Shown here: in pieces, positions 21,931 through 31,687 of the stretch
How positions within the stretch are numbered: the first letter of the stretch is position 1
Layout: each line of letters starts with the position of its first letter
NCBI GenBank assembly: GCA_016873715.1
Contig: VGWF01000033.1
Span: 1 to 37,689 of the forward strand
Direction of reading: 5' to 3'
Source: Lentisphaerota bacterium
GTDB taxonomy: Bacteria; Verrucomicrobiota; Kiritimatiellia; PWTM01
Length of the DNA stretch: 37,689 bases
Program-made: the position numbers and the translations under genes
Notes under the pieces: generated by a model
What the model was told of the DNA's origin: nothing
Databases searched by the model: none
The model's input: only the letters and a program-made list of their open reading frames with translations

Positions 21931-24206
21931 GTCGGTTCCGCCTTCCTTCGCCGGGCCGGCCGCGCCGCGGACATCGCCCCATCCCCGTCCCCATCCCCGT
22001 CTCCGCCGCCGGCCGCCAGCCGGTCCGCCAGGTCCTCGAGCTTCGCCACGTAGTACGGCACGTTCTCGTCGCGCCGGTCCGGGTTCCAGGCCGACACGGG
22101 GCGGGCCGCCGCGTGCACCGCGACGCTCTTGCGCTCGCCGGTGACATAGTACGATATCGCATCCCCCGCCCGATAGGTCTTTCCGGAGGCCAGCGCAAGC
22201 TCGTAGGCGGCGTTGCGGCCCCGTCCGCCCGCCTTCTGCTTCGCGGCGTAGGTCTCGGGCGCGTCCTGCAGGCGCTCGGTCCTCGCCAGCCGGCGAACGT
22301 CCCATTCGCGGTTGACGATCGCGCGCCGGGTGCGGGCGGTCAGTTCCTCGATCTCCGCGTCGCGTCCGCGCAGCCGCAGGTCGAGGTACGCGCGGATGTA
22401 GTCGCGCAGGAACGGCTCGAGGCCGCGCGAGCGCAGCGCGGCGCCGGTGATCAGGATCTCCCCGTCGCGGGCGAGCAGCGCGTAGTTCTTGCGGCGGTAG
22501 CTGAACATCGCCTCGTACTCGTCGTCGAACTCGAGCTCGATGCCCGCGGGCAGGGTCGCGCGCACCGCGGCGCGGAACGCCTCGAGGCCCGAGGCGTCCC
22601 CCGCCGGCGGCACGAAGTAGACGCCGTCGGTGTCGATCTCGACCGGCCGGCCGCCGGCGGCGCGGATGGCCTCCACCATGCCCGAGAGGACCTCGCGTCC
22701 GCGCGCGGTGACGCGCTCGGCGGCGTCGAAGTCGTTGAACCGCGCCATCTCGAAGCCGAGGTAGCCGTAGAAGGAGTTGATCAGGATCTTGAACGTGCCC
22801 TGCAACGCATCCTCGGACGCCCGCGCGTCGTCGTCCGCCGCCGCGCGCATGCGGTCCTTCGCCGCCAGCCGGAACGCGCGGAGATGACCGAGCAGGCGGA
22901 GGAACACGCCGAGCCGGTCGGAGGCCGGGCCGAGCCCCTCGGCGAGCATGAGCGAGGGATAGAGCGAGCGGACGTCGCAGTGGTGCACGGTCCGGATGAC
23001 GCCCGTCTCGAAGAGGTCCGTCAGCCCGCCCTCGAAGGCGCGGCCGGCGCCGGGGCGCGGCACGGCGGCGCGCCCCGCGAGGTACTCGCGGAGCATCAGC
23101 GCGTCGATCTTCGCCGCGCTGCCGCGAAGCGCGGCGTTCTGCAGGCCCATCGGGACGATCCGCGCCTGCGCGACGTGGACCGGCGCCAGGCGCGCCGCGA
23201 GGGCGGCGGTCTCCCGCACGTCGTCGGCCAGGTAGCGCAGCACGCGCGCGGGATCGGTCCGGAACACGCGGCCGATCTCGCCGCCCTCGATCGTCTCGCG
23301 CCCCTGCGGCGAGAAGCCGAAGTGGCGCGCGACCTCCTTGAGGCCGAACCCCGGCAGCGAGCGGTGCCCCACGTCGTAGATCTGCACGAGGAAGTAGGTG
23401 TCGAGGATCGTGCGGCCGAAGACGTCGGCCCGCGGGTACTGGATCGTGCGGTCGGCGGAGACGAACCGCCCGGAGCGGATCCGCGGCGCCGAGCCGTCGC
23501 GGCCGATGCCGAGCGTCACGCCGTGCCGGCGCGCGCGGCGGACGAGGTAGTCGAGGTCGAACGCGAAGACGTTGTGTCCCTCGATCACGTCGGGATCCCG
23601 TTCGCGGACGGCCTCGACGAAGCGGCGCAGCATCGCGGGCTCGTCGAGGCGCGATCCGTCGATCGTCCCGCTCCATCCCGTGCTGTCCGCGAGCCCGATG
23701 GCGAGGATGCGGTCGCCCTCGCGGTCGGGATTGGAGAACTCGTAGCCCTCCTCGGTCTGCGTCTCGATGTCGAGCTGCATCCGGCGAAGGCCGCCGAAGG
23801 TCAGCCCCTGGAACAGGGTGCGGCCGGAGTCCATCAGGAACTGCTGGACCGGGTCCTGGAGGACGAAGTACGGGGCGCGGGCGTCGCCGGCGCCGAGGCC
23901 GGTGGTCTTCCGGAGCCACGCGAGGGCCTGGTCGAGCGCCTTCCACGTCGGGACCCGCGCCAGCGCGCGCAGGGCGCCGTCTCCCGCGAGCGGCTCCGTC
24001 TCGTGCGGCCCGGCGAAGCCGTCGAGCGTCGCGGCGGATTCGAGCCACAGGAACGGGCGGAACGGGACCTCCTCCGACGTCACGCGGTCGCCGGAGCGGC
24101 GGAAGAGGACCATGCGGTCGCCGCCGGCGGCGGGGGCGTGCTCGACGGCGACCAGCCCGGGGTCGGGATGCCGCCCGAAGACGAGGGCCTGGTCCGACGC
24201 GTTCAC
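21927..24206 (-). CDS. Family B DNA polymerase with 3'-5' exonuclease
   Basis: A 759-residue polymerase, near the length of E. coli Pol II (783). Exonuclease motifs: LDIET (145-149), a FDLDYL block (N-x2-x-FD type) and YLADDVRET. Polymerase motifs: A is DVRSLYPSLML (about 408-418), B is KILINSFYGYLG (about 474-485) and C is EIDTDGVYF (about 520-528), where the usual DTDS is DTDG. The catalytic Asp residues are kept. GTG 24206 is chosen because it lies 17 nt after the lptD stop and precedes ALVFGRHPD; the first ATG is 31 residues in. The C-terminus ends in a GD repeat from a 12-bp tandem. Role: replication restart or translesion synthesis by homology; unproven. Confidence 0.9.
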   Translation of the reverse strand: MNASDQALVFGRHPDPGLVAVEHAPAAGGDRMVLFRRSGDRVTSEEVPFRPFLWLESAATLDGFAGPHETEPLAGDGALRALARVPTWKALDQALAWLRKTTGLGAGDARAPYFVLQDPVQQFLMDSGRTLFQGLTFGGLRRMQLDIETQTEEGYEFSNPDREGDRILAIGLADSTGWSGTIDGSRLDEPAMLRRFVEAVRERDPDVIEGHNVFAFDLDYLVRRARRHGVTLGIGRDGSAPRIRSGRFVSADRTIQYPRADVFGRTILDTYFLVQIYDVGHRSLPGFGLKEVARHFGFSPQGRETIEGGEIGRVFRTDPARVLRYLADDVRETAALAARLAPVHVAQARIVPMGLQNAALRGSAAKIDALMLREYLAGRAAVPRPGAGRAFEGGLTDLFETGVIRTVHHCDVRSLYPSLMLAEGLGPASDRLGVFLRLLGHLRAFRLAAKDRMRAAADDDARASEDALQGTFKILINSFYGYLGFEMARFNDFDAAERVTARGREVLSGMVEAIRAAGGRPVEIDTDGVYFVPPAGDASGLEAFRAAVRATLPAGIELEFDDEYEAMFSYRRKNYALLARDGEILITGAALRSRGLEPFLRDYIRAYLDLRLRGRDAEIEELTARTRRAIVNREWDVRRLARTERLQDAPETYAAKQKAGGRGRNAAYELALASGKTYRAGDAISYYVTGERKSVAVHAAARPVSAWNPDRRDENVPYYVAKLEDLADRLAAGGGDGDGDGDGAMSAARPARRRKAEPT
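21977..22000. repeat. 12-bp tandem repeat CCCCATCCCCGT in the polymerase 3' end
   Basis: Two copies of CCCCATCCCCGT in a row, followed by a near copy of the first half. They encode a Gly-Asp run (GDGDGDG) at the C-terminus of the polymerase. Confidence 0.7.
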
Positions 24207-24223
24207 GGGCGGGGCGCTCCGGC

Positions 24224-26544
24224 TCAGCCGCCGAGGTTCGCGGTCAGGTACGGCATGGCCAGCAGCCAGAGCTGCGCCCAGGCGGTCACCTCGTCCTCGC
24301 GCCCGTCGTAGCCGGGCTCGTGCACGATGCCGATGCCCCAGCCGATGCAGTCCATCTTGCGGCGCAGGAAGTACGAGTGCTCCTCCAGGCGGCTGTCGAG
24401 CATGTCGTAGCGCGCGTAGGCCCCGAAGGACCACTTGCCGCGCGGGTTGAACTGGATCTGGCTCGCGATCAGGTCGCGGCGGTCGTTCTGGAAGAGGTAG
24501 TTGGCGTTGAACTGGAAGGCGCCGCCGCGCGGGCTGTAGGAGAGCTGCCCGTCGAAGAACGTCATCCCCTCCCCGTAGAGGTCGAAGCGCGACTTGAAGT
24601 CGAACCGGAAGGACCGCGAGGGCCAGAACCGGGCGTTCGCGTAGAGGGGGCCGAACTCCTCCTCGTCGACCTCGGGATCGAGCTGGAAGATCGTGCCGAT
24701 GTCGGCGTTGACGAGGTCGTGGACGCTCCACTGGTCGGCGGTCGCGATCTCGCCGAGCTCGGTCTGGTCCATGCCCTCGGCGTTCCGCGCGACCGGGTCG
24801 TCCGTGCGGTTGACGGAGTGGTCGACGAACAGCAACGTCGGCCGCCGCGTCTGGAACTTGTGACGGAAGCCGAACTGGACGGCGTTCTGGCCCGCGAGCC
24901 CGTCGACCGAGTCGAACTGCGGCAGGCTCTCGGCCAGCAGGTCGGGCTCGGGGATGTAGGAGTAGTTCGCGTAGGGCTCGACGACGTGCCGCAGGCCGCG
25001 CCCCCACACGGTCTCGCCCTCGTGGAGGACCTTGTACGCCTTGTAGGACGTCTCGAAGCCGATCTCGTAGAGGTTGCGGAAGTCGGCGCCGAGCTCATCG
25101 CGCGTCGTCGTGATCTCGTCGGTCACGGTCGACACGCCGTTCGAGTCGACGGTCGTCACCTGGTTCGTGACCGAGACGGCCGGCGCGTAGGTCGTCGAGT
25201 AATGCGTGCCGCGCCATCCCGCGCGCGGCGTCAGCGCGAGGAAGCCGAAGAACCGGCGGGGGAGGTAGACGGTGTGCAGCGTGTCGACGCGCGTCGCGTC
25301 GTACTCCTCGTCGTCCGACGTCTCGGGATAGACGCGCGTCAGGGCGGAGGCCGTGGTCCGGCTCTCGTAATAGAGCGGCGAGTTCCCGAGCCGGAGCGAC
25401 GGGATCGTCAGCGTCGCCTCCGGGAGGCGGTTGACGTTGCTGTAGAAGTCGTTCAGCCGTCCGTTGGCCTGGAGGGAGAAGATGTAGGCGTCGCCCCGGT
25501 GGGTCCACGAGGCCCGGTTCTCCGGCTGCACGCGGCGGCGGTTCTCGCGGCGGAAGAAGTCCTCCTGGACGTAGGGATCGCTCAGGTAGGTTCCGTCGGC
25601 GAAGAGGGCGTCGCGGGACGTGACGCTCGCCGTGTGGCGCAACCGGAGGCGGTACCGCTCGGACTCGGTCAGGGTGTCCTCGCGCTCGGCCTGCTCCTGC
25701 TCGCTGCGGTAGAGCTGGCTGTCGCTGATGAAGAAGCCGTCGAGGTTGCCGCGGAAGCCCTGCCCCTCGCGGCCGCCCCACAGGACGTTCTGTCCGACGC
25801 CGACGCCGCGCTTCGAGTACCCGTTGATCGATGTCTCGCCCTGCAGCAGCCCCGCGTCGTCGAACCAGTAGTGGTAGGTCGACACGACGAAGGCGCCGAG
25901 ACGCGAGCTGAAGCCCGGCATCACCGCCCACCCGCCTCCGCGGCCGCCGGTGAGGTTGCGGCGGTAGTACGGCGTCCAGAGGACCGGCACGGGGCCGAGG
26001 TAGGTGACGACGTTGTACATCGTCAGGTACTTCTGGTCGGTCAGGGTCGCGCGCTCGGCGACGACTTGGAACTCGCGAAAACGTCGCCCTCGCAGGTCGT
26101 CAGCACGACGTCGCGGATCTCGATCCGGTCGCGCGACACCATCGTGAAGCCGGCGCCGTGCAGGTAGTAGGGATCGCGGTAGAGGAGGAACTTCCCGAAA
26201 TCGCCGGCGCCGGTCTTGAAGTTGTACCGAAGCTCCGGGCCCTTCCAGACGGTCCCGTCCCACCGCACGAAGACGACCCGGTCGCGCGCGTAGAGCTCGT
26301 CCGTCTCCCGGTTCACCTCGACGTAGCCGGCCGTGATGACCTGGCGCCCCTGCCGGATGTAGACGTTGCCCTCGGCCGTGAGGAGATTGCCCCCGCGCGC
26401 GCTCCCAAGCTTCTCCGCGCGGATGTCGTAGGGCAACCCCGCGTCGGGATTGTCGTCGCCCCCCACGTCGAACACGGCGCCGCGGGCCGCGACCCACCCC
26501 GCCATCCACGCGAACGCCAACATCACGATCCGGAACCGCGCCAT
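24224..26544 (-). CDS. lptD: LptD (OstA/Imp), LPS-assembly outer-membrane protein, reading frame broken near 26080
   Basis: Outer-membrane barrel that inserts LPS. The N-terminal part (26544 to about 26080) gives MARFRIVMLAFAWMAGW (signal peptide) and the OstA jellyroll (RAEKLGSARGGNLLTAEGNV, RQGRQVITAGYVEVN, RDVVLTTCEGD). The main barrel (about 26080-24224) continues in another frame with FQVVAERATLTDQKYLTMYN, PVPVLWTPYYRR and the C-terminal strands (FDFKSRFDLYG, WSFGAYARYDMLD). The break falls at the AAAA run 26078-26081. Adding one base joins both parts into 773 residues, a normal LptD length. The broken frame may be a sequence error; an essential protein would be lost otherwise. ATG 26544 has AAAGGG 8 nt upstream. 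Confidence 0.85.
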
Positions 26545-26621
26545 GAAATCGCCCTTTCGGTTCACCCGCAGGCCGGCCGCACGCTACCACAGCCGCAACG
26601 GCCCCTCCAAGCGTTTACACC

Positions 26622-27533
26622 CTAGTTCCCGATCGGCGCGATCTGGTCGACGACCACGACGGGATGACGGTTGCCCTGCACCCAGAACTGGCGCCCCCGG
26701 ATCCGGAGCCTGCGGTCGACGAACGTCCGCAACTGCGCGTCGTTGCCGCGCAGGTAGCAGACCGTCTCGCCGCCGGCCTCGTCGACGAGGTGGTAGCGCG
26801 ACGGACGCCCCAGCACCAGCACCGTCGTGCGGACCCGCCCCTCGCGCATCACGACCGCCCCCTGGTTGTCCACCGGCGCCAGCCGGAGGTCGTCCGGCGT
26901 GTACGCCACCGCGGCCGCCGGCGCGACGGACGCGACCGCCGGCGGCGGCGCCACCGGCGCGGGCACCGCCGGGCGGACCGGCGCGGGCACGGCGGGCGGA
27001 ACGGACGGCGGCACCGCCACCGGCTTCGGCCCCGCCGCCACCACCACCGCCGACGTGGCGGCCGCCACGACCGCCGGCTTCGCCGCCACCACGGGCTTCG
27101 GCTCCGGCAGCTTCACCATCGAACGCGTGACCCACAGCGAGCAGCCCGGCGGCGGCGCGATCTTCAGCCACTCGCCGAACTCGCCGATCACCTTCACCGC
27201 GTCGCCCTTCACCATCATGCCGACCTTGCTGTAGTTGATCCCGGGCCCCGCCCGCACCTGCAGCTTCGACACCTGCACGCGGCCGTCCTTGACGAAATCG
27301 CGGTGCACGCAGAACTCGATGCCCGCCGGCGGCGCAACCTCGACCCATTCGTTGGAGAAGGAGCGGACGGCGATCCGGTCCCCGTCGTTCACCTGCCCGA
27401 CGACCTCGGCCTGCAGCGTCGGCCGCGCGCGCAGGTTGACGCGATCGCCCGCGATGGTGGCGGACACGTCGGCTGCGGGACCGCGGACGGCCCCCGCGGC
27501 CAGGAGGATTCCGATGGCGATGCGCGTTTTCAT
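26622..27533 (-). CDS. Exported SH3-domain protein with proline-rich linker
   Basis: A 303-residue protein with a signal peptide (MKTRIAIGILLAAGAVRGPA). Two bacterial SH3 domains (about 25-80 and 85-140; RVNLRARPTLQAEVVGQV, LQVRAGPGINYSKVGMMV) are followed by a Pro/Ala/Val-rich linker (about 150-215). A third beta-rich domain (about 218-300) ends VVVVDQIAPIGN. Bacterial SH3 domains bind peptidoglycan or peptides, so an envelope role is likely. ATG 27533 has AAGGGGA 5 nt upstream and a TTGAAT-N16-TATACT promoter (27601-27574). No catalytic motif is seen. Confidence 0.8.
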   Translation of the reverse strand: MKTRIAIGILLAAGAVRGPAADVSATIAGDRVNLRARPTLQAEVVGQVNDGDRIAVRSFSNEWVEVAPPAGIEFCVHRDFVKDGRVQVSKLQVRAGPGINYSKVGMMVKGDAVKVIGEFGEWLKIAPPPGCSLWVTRSMVKLPEPKPVVAAKPAVVAAATSAVVVAAGPKPVAVPPSVPPAVPAPVRPAVPAPVAPPPAVASVAPAAAVAYTPDDLRLAPVDNQGAVVMREGRVRTTVLVLGRPSRYHLVDEAGGETVCYLRGNDAQLRTFVDRRLRIRGRQFWVQGNRHPVVVVDQIAPIGN

Positions 27534-27573
27534 GATTCCCCTTGGGACCCGTCGGACGTCCCGGTTTTCGTGA

Positions 27574-27601
27574 AGTATAGGCCCCCGCCAGCCGGATTCA
27601 A
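27574..27601 (-). promoter_or_regulatory. Promoter candidate of the SH3-domain gene
   Basis: TTGAAT (27601-27596), 16-bp spacer, TATACT (27579-27574), all on the minus strand. The -35 overlaps the ancestral tilS stop codon. The expected start near 27567 leaves a 34-nt leader with AAGGGGA before ATG 27533. Confidence 0.45.
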
Positions 27602-29047
27602 TGCGCGACCGCCCCCCGCATCGTCATCCGCCAGCTCGCACCCGACCTCCCCCTCACCGCCCAGCCCTCCGCCACCCGGTGGCCGGGGAGCCAGACGATC
27701 CCGCCGCCGCACTCGACCACCGGAAGCCCGGCGCGACGGCCGCGCGGGACCTTCCGGTTGACGAGGATGTCGTGGATCTTCGCCTCGCCCGGCGCCCCGA
27801 GCGGGGCGGTAACGGTCCCCCGCCCGCCACGGCCGCGCCGTCAGCGGCCGGCCCGCCACGCGACCCGCGTCAAGCCACGCCGTCGTCGCCCCCGCCCCCG
27901 GCCCCGGCTCGCGCACGCGCCGGAATCCCCGGCCGCGCGTCACGGCGAAGACGAGGCCCGCCGCCCGGATCTCCGTGCGCCCGGGCACGCGGAGGTCCAC
28001 CGGCATCCACGGCTCCGCCCCACCGCGGCGCGCCCGCTCCAGCCGTACCTCGCCGCCCTCGCGGATCGCCGTCCACCCGCGCCCCAGCGTCGCCGACGCG
28101 CCCGCGCCCGCCGCCAGATCGCGGACGCGCCCGACCGCCGCGAAGCCCGCCGCATCCGCCGGCGCCCCGCGCGACAGGATCCACTCGCGGACCGCCCGGC
28201 GCTGGATCGCCACGGGCAACGCGCACAGCCGCGCCGCGTCGAGCCCGCCCGCGCCGGACCCCGGGCGCCGGAGCGCGCGCCGCGCCAGGCCCTCGAGGAC
28301 CGCGTCGTCGTCCCCCAGCAGCCGCGCCGCCGTGCACAACGCGTCGCGCACCGAAGGGTTGAGTTCGCGCTCGAGCACCGGGATCACCCGCCGGCGGACG
28401 CGATTGCGCAGGTGCGCGTCGCTGCGGTTCGTCGGGTCCGTCCGCCACCGCTCCCCCAGCCCCCGCAGGTGGGCCTCGATCGCGGCGCGCGACACGCCGA
28501 GCAGCGGACGGACCACCCGCAGGCCGCCGATCGTCGCATCGGACAGCATCGCCGACAGCCCCGTCGACCCGGCGCCCCGGCACAGCCGCAGCAGGACCGT
28601 CTCCGCCTGGTCGTCCGCCGTATGCGCCAGCGCCACGCGGTCCGCACCCGCCTCCTCCGCCACCCGGCGGAAGAAGCCGTGCCGCGCGGCGCGCGCCGCC
28701 ATCTCGATCGACTCCCGCCGCGCCCGCGCGAGCGCCGGGACGTCGGCATGGCCGACGACGCACCGGACGCCGAGCCGCTCCGCCAGCCGCCGCACGAACG
28801 CCGCATCCCGATCCGCCGAGGCGCCCCGGATCCCGTGGTGCAGGTGCGCGATCACAAGCCGCGGCCCGCGGGCGGGAACGATCGCGCGCACCAGGTGGGC
28901 CATCGCGACGGAATCGGCCCCGCCCGAGACGCCGAGCAGAAGGCACCGGCAGCCGTCCAGCAGACCGCCCTCGCGGATCGCGCGGCGGACGGCGTGCAGA
29001 CCCGGGCGCCGACGCGCCGCGTGGCCGGGGTCTACGCCGCCGGCCAC
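27598..29047 (-). CDS. tilS: TilS, tRNA(Ile)-lysidine synthase, reading frame broken near 27805
   Basis: Adds lysine to C34 of tRNA-Ile(CAU) so that AUA is read. PP-loop LLLGVSGGADSVAMAHL (near residue 28-45), with the HLHHGIRG and HTADDQAETVLLRLCRG blocks of TilS. The C-terminal domain is split. The main frame reads DRYRPARGAG, and the frame shifted by one base from the GGGG run (27803-27806) reads PLGAPGEAKIHDILVNRKVP ... GIVWLPGHRVAEGW, the TilS ending, to a TGA at 27598. Removing one base gives 482 residues. The unshifted frame would run to 27530 over the SH3 start. GTG 29047 has GGAGG 6 nt upstream; GTG 29110 is possible but lies in a repeat. Confidence 0.85.
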
Positions 29048-29074
29048 GGGGAACCTCCGGGTCTTCCTCCGTGG

Positions 29075-29109
29075 CTCCTTCCCCCTTCCCTGGAGTTTGG
29101 AGTTCGTCA
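29075..29109. repeat. Short heptamer-phased stretch upstream of tilS
   Basis: CTCCTTC, CCCCTTC, CCTGGAG, TTTGGAG, TTCGTCA, in 7-bp phase between tilS and serS. It is weaker than the other arrays. It contains the alternative GTG start of tilS. Confidence 0.4.
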
Positions 29110-29138
29110 CCGTGGAGCCCGACGCGGCGGCGACCGGT

Positions 29139-30413
29139 CTACGCCGGGGCCTCGAACCTCCGCAGGCCGTCCATGTAGGGCCACAGCGCCTCGGGCAGGT
29201 CGACGGAGCCGTCCGCCTGCTGGCCGTTCTCGAGCAGGGCGACGACGAGGCGCGGCAGCGCGACGCCCGAGCCGTTGAGGGTGTGGACGAACGCGGGACG
29301 GCCGTCCGCCCCGCGATGCCGTATACCCGCGCGCCGGGCCTGGAAGTCCTCGAAGTTGCTGCACGAGGAGACCTCGAGCCAGCCGTCCTGGCCCGGCGCC
29401 CACAGCTCCAGGTCATAGCACTTCGCCGCCGCGAAGCTGAGGTCGCCCGAGCAGAGCGCGAGCACGCGGTAGTGCAGGCCGAGGCGTTGCAGGACGTCCT
29501 CCGCGTGGCCGACGAGGAGTTCGAGCTGGTCGTACGACGTGGCGGGCTCGACGAAGCGGACCATCTCGACCTTGTCGAACTGGTGGACGCGGATCAGGCC
29601 GCGCGTGTCGCGTCCCGCCGCGCCGGCCTCGCGCCGGAAGCAAGGCGAGTAGGCGGTGAGGCCCACCGGCAGCGGCCCGGGCAGGATCTCCTCGCGGTAG
29701 ATGTTCGTCACCGGAACCTCGGCGGTCGGGATCAGGTACAGGTCGTCGGAGGCGATGTGGTACATGTCCTCCGCCAGCCTCGGGAGCTGCCCCGTGCCCG
29801 TCATCGCCGCGGTGTTGCAGAGGAACGGCGGCGCGACCTCGGTGTAGCCGTGCTCCTTCACGTGGAGGTCGAGCATGAACTGGATCAGCGCGCGCTGGAG
29901 CTTCGCGCCCGCGCCGCGGAAGAGCGGGAAGCCGGCGCCGGACATCCGCGCCGCGCGCGGCAGGTCGAAGAGGCCGAGCGTCTCGCCGATCTCCCAGTGC
30001 GGCTTCGGCGCGAAGGCGAACGCGCGGCGCGTCCCCCACGTGCGGGCGACCACGTTGCCGGAGGCGTCGGGGCCGACGGGGGTCGTCGAATGCGGCACGT
30101 TCGGCAGCAGCAGGAGCCGGTGGTCGCGGTCGGCCTCGACCTCCCGCACCTCGCGGTCCAGCGCCTCGATGCGCTCGCCGATCGCGCGGACCGCGGCCTG
30201 CATCGCGGCCGTGTCCCGGCCCTCCTTGCGGAGGCGGCCGATGTCCTTCGACTTGGAGTTGCGCTCGTTCTTCAGCGCCTCGACCTCCGTGAGCGCGGCG
30301 CGCCGCCGCTGGTCGAGCGCGAGCAGCGCGTCGAGGTCGTAGTCCGACCCGCGGTTCTTCAGCGCCTCGCGGACCTTCGCCTCGTTCTCCCGGATGAACT
30401 TCATGTCGAGCAT
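29139..30413 (-). CDS. serS: SerS, seryl-tRNA synthetase
   Basis: Class II aminoacyl-tRNA synthetase that charges tRNA-Ser (and tRNA-Sec) with serine in the cytoplasm. A long N-terminal coiled-coil arm (about 30-100; RRRAALTEVEALKNERNSKSKDIG) is followed by the catalytic core. Motif 1 region GAGAKLQRALIQFMLDLH, TAEVPVTNIYREEIL, motif 2 CFRREAGAAGRDTRGLIRVHQFDKVE and motif 3 TLNGSGVALPRLVVALLEN (usually LNGSG-A-x-R) are visible. 424 residues, normal. ATG 30413 (MLDMKFIRENEAKVREAL) matches the family; GAAGGGGA is 10 nt upstream. It precedes tilS by about 90 nt on the same strand and is divergent from the UroD-family gene. Confidence 0.97.
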   Translation of the reverse strand: MLDMKFIRENEAKVREALKNRGSDYDLDALLALDQRRRAALTEVEALKNERNSKSKDIGRLRKEGRDTAAMQAAVRAIGERIEALDREVREVEADRDHRLLLLPNVPHSTTPVGPDASGNVVARTWGTRRAFAFAPKPHWEIGETLGLFDLPRAARMSGAGFPLFRGAGAKLQRALIQFMLDLHVKEHGYTEVAPPFLCNTAAMTGTGQLPRLAEDMYHIASDDLYLIPTAEVPVTNIYREEILPGPLPVGLTAYSPCFRREAGAAGRDTRGLIRVHQFDKVEMVRFVEPATSYDQLELLVGHAEDVLQRLGLHYRVLALCSGDLSFAAAKCYDLELWAPGQDGWLEVSSCSNFEDFQARRAGIRHRGADGRPAFVHTLNGSGVALPRLVVALLENGQQADGSVDLPEALWPYMDGLRRFEAPA

Positions 30414-30636
30414 GGCCGTGGATCCCCTTCGCCCGCGTCAGCACGGGCGGCCGGTCATACTAGCCAGCCCCCGCACCGCAAACCAGCCCGGAGTGGCCGG
30501 GCGGACGCATCCCGCCCCCGCCCCGGACGACGCCCCCCGTCGGGACCGGCCGCGGGTGGGAGAGTCCGGGGCGGGCTGGTGCGGGCCCGGGGGAGCGGAT
30601 AGACTCCGGCGCGGATCCGGACCCGGGAGGTGCTGC

Positions 30637-31635
30637 ATGAACGGTCGCGAACGGTACAGGGCGGTGCTGGAGGGACGGCGGCCGGACGTGGTGCCGCGGA
30701 TCCCGATCCTGATGCAGTACGCCGCGGAGTTCATCGGGTCGAACTACGGCGAGTTCGCCGCCGACCACCGCGTGCTGGTGAAGTCCAACCTCGCCTGCGC
30801 CGAGGCGTTCGATTTCGACCAGGTCAGCTGCATCTCCGACCCCTACCGGGAGACGCAGGGCTTCGGGGGCGTCGTCGAGTACCAGCGCGACGGCGTGCCG
30901 CATTCGACGCATCCGCTGGCGGACGACCGCTCCCTCGACGCCCTCCCCCGCCCCGACCCGCTCGCCGCCACCCGCATGCGCGACCGCGTCGACGCCTGCG
31001 CCGCCTACCGGGCGCAGGACGGCGGCCGCCACTCCATCCTCGGCTGGATCGAGGGCCCCGCCGCCGAGGCCGCGGACCTGCGCGACGTGATGAACTTCCT
31101 GATCGACCTGATGGACGACCCCGCCTACTGCGGCGACCTGATGGACCGCTGCGCGCGGACGGGGATCGACTTCGCCCGCGCGCAGATCGACGCCGGCGCC
31201 GATACGATCGGCATCGGCGACGCCGTCGCCAGCCAGGTCTCGCCGGAGACCTACGAGACCCTGATCCTGCCGCGCGAGAAGCAGCTCGTCGACGCGGTCC
31301 GCGCCGCCGGCGCGCGCGTGCGCCTGCATATCTGCGGCGACATCACGCACCTGCTGGGCGGCATCGCTTCGCTGGGGGTCGACATCCTCGACGTGGACCA
31401 CATGGTCGACCTCGCCGTCGCGCGCGCGGCCGTCGGCCCGCACGTGACGCTCGCCGGCAACCTCGACCCGGCGTCGGCCGTGCTCCGCGGCACGCCCGCA
31501 TCGATCCGGGAGGGCATCCGCCGCTGTCTCGACGAGGCCGGCGCGCCGTTCATGGCCAATGCCGGCTGCGAAATCCCCTCGGGGACGCCCGCGGAGAACC
31601 TCCGGGCCCTCTGCGAGCCGATCCCCTGGCCGTGA
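30637..31635 (+). CDS. Uroporphyrinogen decarboxylase-family protein (MtaA/CmuA-like)
   Basis: A 332-residue TIM barrel of the URO-D family (PF01208). The pattern fits the corrinoid methyltransferase branch (MtaA/MtbA): His and Cys in RLHICGDITHLL (about 229-240) and Cys in NAGCEIPSGTP (about 309-318) form the zinc site that activates thiols for methyl transfer. The N-terminus MNGRERYRAVLEGRRPDVVPRIP is typical. It lacks evidence for heme synthesis and stands alone, with no corrinoid protein gene visible, so the methyl donor and acceptor are unknown. ATG 30637 has GGGAGG 6 nt upstream. It is convergent with the OmpW-like gene, with a strong hairpin between the stops. Confidence 0.88.
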   Translation: MNGRERYRAVLEGRRPDVVPRIPILMQYAAEFIGSNYGEFAADHRVLVKSNLACAEAFDFDQVSCISDPYRETQGFGGVVEYQRDGVPHSTHPLADDRSLDALPRPDPLAATRMRDRVDACAAYRAQDGGRHSILGWIEGPAAEAADLRDVMNFLIDLMDDPAYCGDLMDRCARTGIDFARAQIDAGADTIGIGDAVASQVSPETYETLILPREKQLVDAVRAAGARVRLHICGDITHLLGGIASLGVDILDVDHMVDLAVARAAVGPHVTLAGNLDPASAVLRGTPASIREGIRRCLDEAGAPFMANAGCEIPSGTPAENLRALCEPIPWP

Positions 31636-31641
31636 AACGAA

Positions 31642-31668
31642 GCGGGCGGCCGGAACCCGGCCGCCCGC
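31642..31668. terminator. Hairpin between convergent genes, candidate bidirectional terminator
   Basis: A perfect 12-bp stem (GCGGGCGGCCGG, 31642-31653, with its complement 31657-31668) closes on an AAC loop. It lies between the stop codons at 31635 and 31688. No T tract follows. A second small hairpin, GCAGGG-A-CCCTGC (31669-31681), follows it. Confidence 0.6.
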
Positions 31669-31687
31669 GCAGGGACCCTGCCCCCGG

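Noticed and set aside
26070-26090. Programmed -1 frameshift in lptD
   Set aside because: The run is only four bases with no X-XXY-YYZ heptamer in phase and no clear downstream structure. A one-base deletion explains the frames better.
27530-27597. Extension of tilS to 27530
   Set aside because: That frame overlaps the SH3 start and has no TilS homology after the G4 run; the shifted frame gives the true family ending at 27598.
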